Source of the DNA: Psettodes erumei
Taxonomy: Eukaryota; Chordata; Actinopteri; Pleuronectiformes; Psettodidae
Assembly (NCBI GenBank): GCA_016785225.1
Contig: JAFBJZ010000377.1
Span: 2,046,001 to 2,110,000, forward strand
Length of the DNA stretch: 64,000 nucleotides
Direction of reading: 5' to 3'
A model generated the notes under the pieces. The model ran no database searches. It was not told the origin of the DNA and saw nothing but the letters and a program-made list of their open reading frames with translations. The translations under genes and the position numbers were made by a program. Of this stretch, positions 14,661 to 26,200 are shown piece by piece (within the stretch, counting starts at the first letter, position 1; each line of letters starts with the position of its first letter).

Positions 14661-15283
14661 GGACTTTCACTGTAAATTCTGGCTACAGTATTTATGTGCA
14701 AGACATTTTTGGAACATAAGCCTTTACAATAGAAACAGACCCAAACAATCAATAAACAATGAATACTTGAAATTCATGTATCTTTCTGATATATATATAG
14801 AGAGAGAAATATTAGGACAATACAGACTGCATAACAAAAGAAATACTGAGCTAGTGCAAAATATGAAGTGCAGCAGGACAAAATTTACTAGGAGACATGA
14901 AATTACAATAAACCGGCAATAAAAATTAAAAAATCCTATAACAGATTATAAAATGATCATAATATTGCATGAAACTGTTTAAAAGCTGCTCAATTTTGAT
15001 TGGCTCCTGAAAGACATACTGAACTGACAAAGTGGGCAATAACTATTGATCCCTCTGTAGCTGTGTAGTTACTCTATAAGGTTTTTCTGTTGCAGCATTA
15101 TGCCCAGCAAATATCATGAAAAATAATCCTGATTGCCCATTTTCTGATGTACATGAGGTTATTTTAGGGTACTGAACTTTGCATTCATGTTTTATGACTT
15201 TTTTTTAATATATGCAGAATCTGAAAATTGACTGTCCTTCGGTGTAGTGCGCAAACCAAATGTATTCAGATGTGTTTGGACAA

Positions 15284-15690
15284 TATACAGTCAGTGTCCC
15301 TTTCATGAGGTCCACCTGTACAGTGTTCTACAACCCAACACAATATTTCTGCCATGAATTCCACCTCTACCATGTTTCTAATGTTTCACTTTTTGTTGAC
15401 ACTGTCTGAAAGGCCATCATTCTACCTGATGTTTAATACTGAGCTAATGCATTATACTGACAGGTGTTCCAAATGTTCTTGTCCTCTCATGTATAGAAAT
15501 GGGGTGGACAAATATCAGAAGCACCTCTCAATATACTACAACCCATCACCAGACCACTGTAAACTACAACCTCACAAACCTCTCTGACACCGTCAACACT
15601 GATCATTACTGTCTTTGTAAAGGCAGAGTTTATGTGTTGGATCACGTTAGATTGTAAAGGTGGACCTTAAGAAGTGGCCAGTGAATGTAA
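15284..15690. mobile_element. MITE-like element with terminal inverted repeats
   Basis: The left end CAGTCAGTGTCCCTTTCATGAGG, then TCCACCTGTACA, pairs imperfectly with the right end TGTAAAGGTGGACCTTAAGAAG, then TGGCCAGTGA. The interior (for example AAAGGCAGAGTTTATGTGTTGGATC) resembles a common non-coding fish repeat. No transposase remains, so it was probably mobilised in trans by a Tc1/mariner relative. Confidence 0.6.
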
Positions 15691-16527
15691 TGTGAGAACC
15701 ATTGACACCGTGATGCATGATCAGTTGAAACTGCTTTTGTACCACTAAGGCAAAACAAACACAAAAAAGATAAGCTTACAAAAGGTTATGCATATATAAA
15801 ATCACTGGGCAAAGCCCAGTTAGTCTTAGGAATATTTTTGAAAGTCCCAAAACATGTATTTTTGGAGGATTATAGGTAATCAAGCTTACGGGCAGGAGAA
15901 AAATGAATCACAAACACATTTAAAAGGACCATGCATTTATTAGCTTGAAAATATAGTCTATGACAGTATATTATGAATGAGAATTTTCCTTGTGTTAGAC
16001 TGAAAACTATTTCCAAAAGGTAAGAACTGGTTACTTTGTAATATTCCCAAAACACAACTGATGGGAAGACAACGTGTGTAAATTTAGCAGATAAATTTAG
16101 ATATGAATAAGTGGCAATGAAGTGTCCCAGGTGAATCCACTGAGTGTCTGACTTACTTGGGTTGCAGTCATAATAGAGGTCAGTCAGGTGTTTAAGACAT
16201 GTCCAAACACTTTGACTTCAGCGTCAGTGCACAGTGCTGATTTCTGACGCACAGAGGAAAAACAAGAGGGTCAATGTGACATGTTTAGAGAAGGCTCAGC
16301 AAGACGACAGCATTCAACTTTCAGCAGAAAATGAAGCATCACATCAGAAGAAAAAGTCCCATATTACCAGAAGGTGAGGAGGGGTTTACTTGCAAGATAT
16401 CTTACTATTGTATCACCGGGTTTGAAATAGAAAAACACTTAACTGCATTGGATGTGAGAATCAGCCAAATACAGAGAATAGAACAGAGTATGAAATAAAA
16501 ATTTCACACAGACATTATGTGGAAAAG
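15691..16527. other. Intergenic, nothing recognised
   Basis: AT-rich DNA between two dispersed repeats, with no credible coding frame. Confidence 0.55.
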
Positions 16528-16715
16528 GTATGGTAAATGGACTGCATATATACTCCATTTTCTAGTCTTTCTGACCACCCAAAGCACTTTACACTATAAG
16601 CCACATTTGCAAATGCAATCCCACAGTGCTTCAAGGAGGGAAACAACCACACTCATTCAAACATAAATGATACATTGTTGGCAATTTGAGATTCAGAATT
16701 TTGCCCTGTCAAGAA
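16528..16715 (+). repeat. Dispersed fish repeat beginning GGTAAATGGACTG
   Basis: It contains GGTAAATGGACTGCATATAT, TTCTAGTCTTTCTGACCACC, CAAAGCACTTTACACT and a degraded GGCAATTTGAGATTCAG end. These words occur in this order in a very common interspersed repeat of teleost genomes. It is non-coding and degenerate. Confidence 0.6.
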
Positions 16716-16759
16716 GGTACTTTGAGATTTCACCAACTGTCAAGAAAGTGAGATATATT

Positions 16760-18430
16760 GCAAAGTATATATAATGCTAATCAAAATAACGAATGATAAC
16801 AAGCAATGCAAAGTGTTGATTATATGAAATTTTAGAATAATGTGTGATGAAGTAATGAACAAATGAATGATATATGATCGATGATTTCAAGATAAAAACA
16901 AATCAATGAAATGACCTGATAATGATGAAGTCATCAATATCACGATTGATTTCTGAATATGAGAATGAATGTTTGTGATTAATTTAATATCCAAGTTGAT
17001 TATAAGTTGTTTGATTTGAGTGATGATTGTTAAGTTAATTTTATGATTGTGAACAATGTAATATTGAGAGTTGGCTGTGTGTGTCAAAAAGGCCTGGGCT
17101 GCACTGAAGAAAAAGAGGAAGTGTAGAAAGGATGAAAGTATTGCTCAACTGATGTGTGTTAGTGTGTGTTGGAGAGAGAAAGAAGCATTAGTGTGTGTTG
17201 GAAAAGGATAGTGCATTAGCGTGTATTGGAAAAAGAGATGTGGTAAGATGAAGAGAAGAGTATAAAAGGGTAAAACACAGAGGTTAAGATGCTATTCATC
17301 GGGGCTATTTCACCAAAGTAAGTCCACGTATGCTGGTTCATCGGAGGCTTATTCATTGGAGTCTAATTGCCGAAACAAGTTTACCGAGACCTGTTTGGGT
17401 GATAGATGGATAGCCATTGAGAGAAGAGGTTTCCAGTGGATCATCACCATCACCGATCACAAGGAGAACAGAAGGTGAGTCAGCTTGGAGTTGACAAAGA
17501 TCTTAAGGAAAAGAAGTTTTTACCAGATATTGACTCATGAATTCTGAATTGGATTATTAAGCTTCTCTTTCGTCTCCGCTGCTCATCAGAGAAATTGGAC
17601 ATTCTGGACTTCGGTTGAGCCTTGGACAGGGCTGCCGTTTGCCGAGGATAGTGTCTGGTTTCTGAGCAAGGTTTGGAAACAGGACGATAGCAAAGGCCAC
17701 GCAGTCGACCACTCTCTCTCTCTCTCCTAAATTATTAGGATTTCAAGGTTACAGTAAGTTTAAGTTTGAGATTTGGTTTATTATTTTAGTTTAATTGTAA
17801 GATGTATTAATCAAAATTCACGCTGTATGCTTTGCTCCTGCTAAAATTATAAAGAATAAAAATGAATCAATATTGCATTTAAAGTAGATGTTATCGTAGT
17901 CATCATTGAGTACTCTTTGCCGACATAAATAGAAGGTTGGATGTTAGAAATAATATTCTCACAGGTTGCACTAATCCCCAAGATTTTAAAACAAATCCTT
18001 TGGACCTAACAAGGTCTATAAACTGTTACCTAGCAATTACCAAGAGCCCGAAGCATAAGAAGAGAGCTGCCGTTAACAGACGTGACTGGGGTTGCGCTAC
18101 ACTCATCTAGTTGAGAACTGTTCCGGGTGTGGTTCAGTCTTAGTGGAAGCAGGGTGGGCATCTGGATGAAGGCAGTGAGTAGCTAGGCGAGTCTCTTCAC
18201 TACAATCCAGTAAATATTCTTCCTCTCTCTCAAATCCTACAAAAGCATCTGAGTAGAAACCCTCGAAGTAGACATTGGGCTTGGGGCTAAACAGGTTTGA
18301 GTAGACGATTAACCTAGGAAGAGGAGAAGAATCTTTTGATAGATTAAATGCTGGATCAGGATTAATAACCTCCTGTATTGGGGAAGTTAAGAACTGCGGT
18401 TTCCACAATACATATGGGATCAATACCACA
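16760..18430 (+). other. Unusual LTR-like stretch with TATA box, unclassified
   Basis: The block starts with about 300 bp unusually rich in TGAT/ATGA (16780-17070). Then come three near-copies of CATTAGTGTGTGTTGGAAAA (about 17158-17235), a TATA-like AGTATAAAAGG (17259), a region without simple repeats but with splice-like GGTGAGTCAG (17473), a (CT)n run (17710-17727) and AATAAAAATGAA (17856). A 117-codon minus-strand open frame occupies 18456-18103. The order promoter, leader, poly(A) signal suggests an LTR or a spliced noncoding transcript. No matching second LTR or polymerase gene is in the window. Confidence 0.25.
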
Positions 18431-18432
18431 AT

Positions 18433-19005
18433 CATATACAGTGGCATAAAAAACATTTGGGCACCTCTTAACTTTCTGTTACTCTGAGTAGTTAAGCTAA
18501 AGTAAAACGTGACCTGATTTCCAGGAGATGTTAAGGTAAAATGACCAGTTTCTTAAACATTTTAAGCAGTATTACATTTTATTTCCACTTTCACAGTTTC
18601 AAAACAATAACAAAAAAGAGCCCAAAACTAAATAACTAAATTTCAATAACGAAAAGAGAATGTTGGGCCAGCAGAACGGTAGGAGAACGAGTCTGTTAAA
18701 TTTTCCTCAAGGACAAAAGTCCCCAAAAAGTTTTGTTCCTGTCAATTGTCTTATACACATCACAAACTGAGGACCTACCTGCCTGAAAACATTTTGCTAT
18801 CTTTCCAACATTTCTCCTGCTTTTTGGGCAGTGAACATTTGAATTTTCAGTGACAGATATACAACTTAGAGGAACCCATGGCTGCTGGTAGATGGGACAA
18901 GGCTTGAGGCTTTTCCTGGCCTTTCCAATGATTGTCAACAAGCTATGGCACTTACAGTTGATTAAGGTTTGAGACCTTTGAGAGCATTTCATGCCACTGT
19001 ATATG
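18433..19005 (-). mobile_element. Tc1/mariner-type element with short inverted ends, third family
   Basis: Matching ends CATATACAGTGGCATAAAA (18433) and CATGCCACTGTATATG (18990-19005), next to TA dinucleotides, bound a 570-bp unit. Inside, the minus strand 18992-18696 is a 98-codon frame whose end reads C-F-Q-A-G-R-S-S-V-C-D-V-Y-K, resembling the DNA-binding turn of Tc1 transposases. It looks like a non-autonomous or deleted derivative. Confidence 0.7.
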
Positions 19006-19110
19006 TGGTTTAATCAAATATGTATATGGATACAAAATATTATAATTGTTTTTTTTACTGATAGAAAAGTATTGAAACTCAGTGGCCATAGAGTATGTCA
19101 ATACTAGTTC

Positions 19111-19435
19111 TTAACCCCTTAACGCCTGAATTTATTTCCAATTATCAAAAAAAAAATTTGGTGTGGGTTTTTGCTTTCAAGTAGATGCTAAATTAAGTTG
19201 AGAGTGTTAATTTGAATATAGCACATGAAATAGATCTAAATCTATTATTATCTATTATCTATGATGCAAATTAGCAACAACAGGCAATAAAGGTAAAAAA
19301 AAAAAAATATGTGTTCCCATCTCAGGTATGAAGATTCTTTTATTAATGTAACAAAGTAATACAGACACTATTTTGGTTGTTTTGAAGTGGAAGTGGTTTG
19401 TTGCTAAATCACAACAATAGGCGTTAAGGGGTTAA
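19111..19435. mobile_element. TTAA-flanked MITE (piggyBac-like ends)
   Basis: The unit begins TTAACCCCTTAACGCC (19111) and ends GGCGTTAAGGGGTTAA (19420-19435): a perfect inverted repeat of 16 bases including TTAA at each extremity. The 325-bp interior is AT-rich and non-coding. TTAA flanks with C-rich ends are the hallmark of piggyBac-type integration; the assignment to that superfamily is inference from the ends only. Confidence 0.7.
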
Positions 19436-21931
19436 CTGCAGATTTTACATCCACTGCCAACATAACTTTCACATGTTTATTAACCCCAACAATAATCATT
19501 CCTTAAACCTTAATTAAGGGTTCTTTTTGCCTGAGTTTCGGGTTATGCTGGAACAGAACTAGTTCATACAAATGGCACACTCAAAGAAAGGGTGAGATGC
19601 ACAATGCTTTAAAGATAGATATGACAATCCTTACATTGTCAGGCAGTCTTTTCTCAAAGACATCCATAGTGTTTCATCTGTTTGTTCATATGAAAAAGTA
19701 GAGCTTGATTGACAAATTCCAACCATGGCTCTATTTAACACCTAATTGGTCATGGCATGAAGTGGGTGCAAAAATCATACAGTCATGAAGTATTGAGCTT
19801 GGAATGATGTAGGGTGGGGTGCCTGGTGACAAAGTTGCATTTCCAGGGCAGCTGATGTTAACGACTGTTCATAAATTTGCAGAGTTCTTCCTTGTTTATT
19901 CTCCAGATGGTTTCATCTACAATAGTTGCACAACCAGATTTGACAGCATCTGATATCTGATATCATGATATCTATATGCTCTCCATCTTTGCTGTTTAAC
20001 CATCTGCCAAAACTCCAAGCCAGTTAGAGACTTGTTCAACCATGTGTTCTCCCACAGAGGAGAAAAGGCTCAAGTGAGTCCTAACCATCTTTTTCTTTCT
20101 TGTGACTTTATCTTTTTCCAAAAGATAACGGGAACTTTATTTTTGAGTGGCTTGTTCATGCTGTCATCCACTGATGCTTACAGGTCTACATTTCACTCAT
20201 GAACTTTGCGTGCTTAAATAAGACCAGGCATGATTATTGCAAGCCTTGTGCAAATAAAATTAACACAGATGAATCTCAGCCACTTTTTTGTAATTGAGTA
20301 CTTTGATTTGAAAAAATACCATCAGTCATTTGACAAGCACTGTCTCCATTCCTCTTTGCCTCCACTTTAGATATGTGCTTAGCAACCTTTGATTAACCCT
20401 GATGCTTCAAGCTGACTCTGTCTATATTGACTTCTGACAGGACTGTTCCCACTCCACCCACTTCATTCCAGATAATGCTGCTGTTGAATTTTCTGAGCAT
20501 ACATGAGCCTTTTTTTTGCGTCAGCAAAGAATCATTTCTGTTATTTAACCCCCTCCCTCTCAGCCACTGGATGACACTTGAAACACTTGTACCTTGAAAT
20601 CATCACCCATGTAAGATTCATGGTGTGACAGATGTACACTACCGTGAATTGGCAAAGTCCATTTTTAAATATACTGCTTATCTCCATTCCAGAAATGTGT
20701 ATACAGGAACATTAAACATGAAGTTAAATAACATTTTTATAAATGAGACCCAGGTGGGAACAAAAGGGAAAATCTTAACCTTATTAGGAAATCGTCAGGG
20801 AACTTTCAAGTTCAAATCAGAATGCAAGGGTCAAGGATAGAAGTGGTCAGTGAGCCACATTTTGATAATACTACTTCTACAGTTAGTGTCCCCATGGATC
20901 ACATGAAACTTGCAATGCAGATTATTACAGCCCATCCTAAGCACCTCTGAAGCTCACTATTAAACACAACCATACACAAAGTCACTGCACCCATCCACAG
21001 GTCAGAGTCAAGAGATAGCTAACAAAATTAACTAATAGTTAATTAGTATAATAATTAACTTGTCATTTTTTACATTGATTCTACTTTTTTGCAAGATGTT
21101 AATTAATGATCATTTAAAATATTGTTGGATGTAGTTTTCAATTTAGAACAGGCTTGCTATTTCCCTATGTTTCCAGTCTTTATGATATGTCTTGTCTAAT
21201 TCTCGGCATGAAAGCAAATAAGCGTATTTCCCAAAATGATTTATTAAATGCATCATGGAAAATATGTTTGTAGTTCTGGCTATGACAAAAAAAACAGACA
21301 ACAAATCAAATATACTGTATATAGATTTTTAAAAATAGTCCCTGAATTTACCATAATTGGTCCTGTATCCATTGTGACACTTCTGGATACTGATAGATTG
21401 ACATAAACGTCTTAAGTTGCTTCTTTGAAAAATATAGTGTGTTTATCCACAATCAGGGTCAGACTGGGAAAGAAATTCAGCCTGGGACTTATCCACTAGG
21501 ACCAGCTCAGGGGGTTCCTGTCCTGAAACATGAATGCAGCATGTTCTGATGGGCACAGACAGATGGTAATGACAGGGAAAAACTTCTCTGATTATTTTAC
21601 AGTCCACTGTCCCACTGATGTTTCAGCCCATTAGATCTGTCCCAGTAGTCTCAGTGGCCAGTTTGACTATGGCAGCAACCCATTACAAACATATACTCTA
21701 TATTTATGTGTGTAACACCAAACTGTTATCAGTGCATATTGAATGGCTTTGCAAGTAAAGTGCACTCATATTGTGTTTTTGTTTTTTGTTATTTTGTGAA
21801 GCAATTTTGAGCTGTTTAGCTCACTCATAAAAAGCTTCTACTGCAAAATAACAATACCCTGTAAATGCAATGTCAAACTCTCATTGTGTGCAGTATAACA
21901 GCTGATAAGCTTCAGTACCTGTTTAAATACA
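19436..21931. other. Intergenic, nothing recognised
   Basis: No supported exons. An AT-rich, near-palindromic patch of TTAATTA words lies at 21020-21070. Confidence 0.5.
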
Positions 21932-22545
21932 TAGACTGAGCACTTTATTGGGAACACCATACTGATACTGGCTAGTACTGGGTAGCGCCTATGTTTTTCC
22001 TCAAAACAGCCTCAGTTCTTCAAGGAAATGGACTCCGCAAGATATTGATACTGTGCTCCATGTTGACATGACTGCATCGCATCTTTTCTGCAGATTTGTC
22101 TTCATTCACTGATCTCCTGTTCTACCACATCCAAGTGTTGACCAGTCTGTCCACTGCAGTCTCAGATTTCTGTTCTTGGCAGACAGGAGTGGAACTAGAA
22201 GTGTCTTCAGCAGTTGTAGTCCATCCCCATCTACATCTAAAGCATTCATTCTGAGATGTTTTTTTGCTCACCACAGTTTTAAATAGTGTATATGTGAGTG
22301 ACTGTAGCCTTTCCACCAGCTCCAACCAGTCTGGCCATTCTTCTCTGACCTCTCTCATCAACAAGGTGTTTCTGTCCACAAACGTGCAGTTCACTGGATG
22401 TTTTTTGTTGGGGATTCCATTAAGTAAAAACTCTCTGCCATTTCAAAAATACTGGATGTTAACAGTAAATTGAGGCCCTAACCTGACTGAAAAATCAAAT
22501 GAATAAGAAAGTGTAGACGTGTTCCCAATAAAGTACTTGATGAGT
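21932..22545 (-). mobile_element. Internally deleted Tc1-like element, same family as 0.8-1.9 kb
   Basis: Ends are GAGCACTTTATTGGGAACAC (21939) and its reverse near 22520-22543 (GTGTTCCCAATAAAGTACTT). The interior retains the start and end blocks of the family (CTCAAAACAGCCTC; TTCTTGGCAGACAGGAGTGG; CCTCTCTCATCAACAAGGTG) shared with the copy at 0.8-1.9 kb. The middle is deleted, leaving about 610 bp. It lies just downstream of the opn5 stop codon. Confidence 0.8.
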
Positions 22546-23215
22546 GTGTATCCACTGTATACACAGGTGTATGTGTGCAAAAGACAACAGCCTGTAAAAA
22601 CAGTAAAAATACAATTTTGTGTTGTAGTTACACCCAGTTCCAGTTTCACATTTTTCACATCAGGTTGACTTTTTTTTTTGCTTTCAATTTGCAGTTCAAC
22701 ATTAGAAATATGCTGAAAATAAATATGACAATTAATGTTTGCAAGATTTGGATTCACAAATTTTAGAGCTCCAGATGTGACATGACTGTAGTCGGAAACT
22801 TCTCCAGTTTTCAAACATGAGTCAAGGCGTATTATGCAAATAGCACAATAGCACTGTACCAGTTGGGAGGGTTTTTTTTCAAAGCACGACAGTGTGTCTA
22901 TGATACTGAAAAAAGAAAGTCAGGAACACAACATGCCACTTGTATGTGAGAACCACTGTAAAGACAAGCAACTCCACAGATTAAAAAAGACATATTTTCC
23001 GAGGAAGAGGAGGTGGGGAACTGCAGGAAGCACGCAGAAATCCAGCTTGGGAGTAAATCCGAGCAGTGAGACTGAAGATGAGCAGCTGATGACGTCATAG
23101 CACATGACAGGCAGCGTGTGACTGGGTAAGTGCAGAGCGCAGAGGTCAGGAAACAAGGCAAACTATCCAAAGTAGGAGGGGTAAATCTGGGGTCACGCAG
23201 TCTAAAGCATTGGTC
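22546..23215 (-). other. Downstream flank / probable opn5 3'UTR
   Basis: This lies directly after the opn5 TGA. I found no clear minus-strand AATAAA before the Tc1-like remnant at 22545, so the 3' end may use a variant signal. The overlapping open frames on both strands at 22894-23170 have no recognisable domain. Confidence 0.35.
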
Positions 23216-23282
23216 TCACATCTCGATGTGAGCTTCTTTGGCTGGTGGTGTGTCCTTCAATGAGCCAGAGATGGTGCAGAAC
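23216..23282 (-). CDS. opn5: opn5 terminal coding exon
   Basis: A 67-nt exon follows the acceptor CTTTTTGCAG|G. Joined in phase 2 to the previous exon it gives R333-F-C-T-I-S-G-S-L-K-D-T, then K-E-A-H-I-E-M and TGA (23216-23218). The length brings the whole protein to 354 residues, and the Ser/Thr-bearing tail ending in an H-x-E motif is reminiscent of the human C-terminus (as recalled: I-H-E-E-W-E). It is too short to appear as an open frame on its own and was found from the splice sites and phase. Confidence 0.75.
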
Positions 23283-26200
23283 CTGCAAAAAGGACACAGG
23301 CATCCGTAAAAATTATTTGTTTTTTTCATTTTAACATATTTACTTCAAGGTGCTTTTTTCCAAATAGAAAAAAACAGCCAATTGCAATAACAAGTGTAAG
23401 TAAACCACAAAAGAAAATATAAAACTTCTATGCACGTACTGATGTGACATTAATTGTATAACTGTTTAGTCACAACCTTGTTCACTCATTCTTAAGGGTA
23501 CTCCTGCTTTTTTGGGTAGTATTATGCAAACTATGTCAGTAATCTCAGCTGCAAAGGTGAGTTTTTGATGGCTCTACATAATGTATCAGTGACCGCTAAG
23601 GATTCAAATTCATTAAATGGCAACATGTGAATACTGTGCCCTAGTAGTGTTGGGCTGTATTTCAATATTGTTATTTTTCAACTTTCCATGAAAAGTGATG
23701 CCATGATCACAATGAGCTTTTGTTTTTGTTGACAGTACTTTTCTTTTTGCTGCATTGAATCTGAGGAAATCTGAATTAAAACTATGAGAAATTGTCTTGC
23801 TTTTTAAAAAAAGTATGAATAGCTTGATGTAATGTTTAACAATTACAGCTATTTTTTTCCTGGCTAATCTCAACTGAACTTGTTATGTCCTGGGAAAAAT
23901 ACCTGCAGGATCCAGGAATTACCTCCAATAATTTATTAACACTCCCACAAAATTGTCATTGATCACTCTGACCTTATGTTGCAAATATTACAGTAAAAAG
24001 AAACTGTTTTAGCTACACTGATTTCTTCCAAATATGAATCATGCTAAAATAGCGTCTTACTAGCTTTGTAGCAAAATACTCTCTTGATTAAGTAAAAGAA
24101 GAATCCAACCCCGCATCAAGTTTATCATTGCTGAAATGTTGTACTGTTCTGTTATTTGTAGCAATAAAAACATCCAAAAATGGTCATATTGTCAACATAA
24201 TACGTCCATCAAATTCAGTTCAAACTCAAATCAATTCAGTTTTAGGGCAAATTCAAAGTTTAATGAAATTCAACATGGACATTTATGATCACTGACAATA
24301 GCAAAGCTGTTTTGTAAATTTGCATTTATATTATAGCATATATTGAGTGCAAAATAATGACATTCATTATCTCTCTGAAGTGCATCTGCATTTACAGTGC
24401 AGTTCAAGTGCAGCTTTCACATAAAATCTCTGAATGATGTACAGCTTCACTGCAATAACAGCAGAATAGAGGAGTAAAGCACAGCATTGCCCACATTCAC
24501 ACTGCACAGACTATTAGTCGTTTATCTGTTTTACCTTGATTTTCTAAAGTGCCTGCGCTTCTTCAGGACCTTGAAACAGGAGGATTTTGCACAGGAGTTT
24601 TTTAGGTCCACCAGCTGGTAGATGATGGGGTTGTACATGGCTGAAGATTTGGCCAGTAGGGTGGGAATGACAGACAAAGCGATGGGCACCGAGTCAGGCT
24701 CACCAAACGCAGACACCACTGACACCACTGCATAAGGGATCCAGGCTATAAAGAAGCCTGCGCAGATCAGCATCGCCACCTGGGATAGGAGACAAGGCAA
24801 AATTCATATCACAGATTTGAACATGAGTGGAATGTCTTCTTTCCTCTATTTCCTCTCTCCCACAGTCTTCATTTGTTCCACTTCTACCCCTCCAAATGCC
24901 TCCCCTATAAATCTCTCACCCACCTTCGTGAGTTTCATCTCCAGGTTGTGGCTGTTCTTAATACGGGTGTCAAAGTGCGAGATCTCCTTTGCAGAGGACT
25001 TGACCTTGAAGATGATCATGACGTAGGAGAAGACAATGATGATGGCGGGGAGAACCAGACAGAAGAACAGGATGGCCATGACAAAACTCTGGCCAGAGAC
25101 AGAGGCCTGCGCCAGCCACCAGTCCAGTGTGCAGGAGGTCCCAAAGGGCTCGGGTGCATAGTTTCCCCAGCCGATCAAGGGCATGGTGGCCCAGAAGGCT
25201 GCGTAAACCCACACAAAAGCCAGGCACAGGAAGGCGTGGTGGCGTTTTAGCCACGTGCCTGAGAGTGAAAGAAAAGAGAGGAAGAATGATGAACTATTGG
25301 TGACTTGAATAAACACCTCCAAACTTTAGGATGGGTATGCCTGATATTTTGAAGGTGTTGGGGAAAATCTTCTCCAAAATATGTGTCTGTATGTAGGTGT
25401 ACATGAAATTTTAATATTCAAAAGACCATGTACTGACATACCATATCTCAGATGGCAGATTTTGAGGTACCGGTCCAGGCTGACCACAGTCATTGTGATG
25501 AGGCTCCCGCAACCAAAGAAGAAGCCCGCCCAGCCATAAAAACGACAGCCCTCCCAGCCAAACAACCAGCGGTGGGCAAAACTAGACACAATGAAAAAGG
25601 GCTTTCCTGTCACTGCAAGGACAGAGAAGGGGAATGACAGAGGTGAGGAGGAGGGTGAAGGTGGGTGAGCAAAGATGGTGAATGAAGAGAGAATAAAAAG
25701 TGAAAAATGATGAGTGGTTATGGAGAGGATGGGATAAACAGAGAAATTAGAATGGGGTGAAAATACAGTATATTAGTATTAAATCTCTTGGTTAAGAATT
25801 TTCAAAAACCTTTGATTTTATTAATGAAAACTCTCTCTGACAGAAAATACTTGAAATCAACCCGATGCAAGTCACACCCGTGAAATATTAAATGGCTTTT
25901 CAATAAACAATCATTATTCATTCACTAGTAAACTAATGGAATTTGTACAGACAACATAGGTTAAATGCTTATTTTCCACCTCTCACCATCCCCCTTGCCT
26001 CTATCTCTCCATCACAAATCACATGCAGAATTGGCATCTACTTAGAAAACTGAAACATAGGCCTTTGGCAGCCAGTTAAAGGTTAAAGAAAATGAATTTA
26101 GACAATTTTCATGATAACATTTTCCGGCCTTTGTGGAAATTAAAAAAAATTGCAAAGAAATTGCAACAAATTGCTGGAGAAATCAGAATCAATAGTGGCT

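Noticed and set aside
24873..25250. 125-codon plus-strand open frame
   Set aside because: It is the antisense shadow of the main opn5 exon; the minus strand encodes conserved opsin motifs with splice sites.
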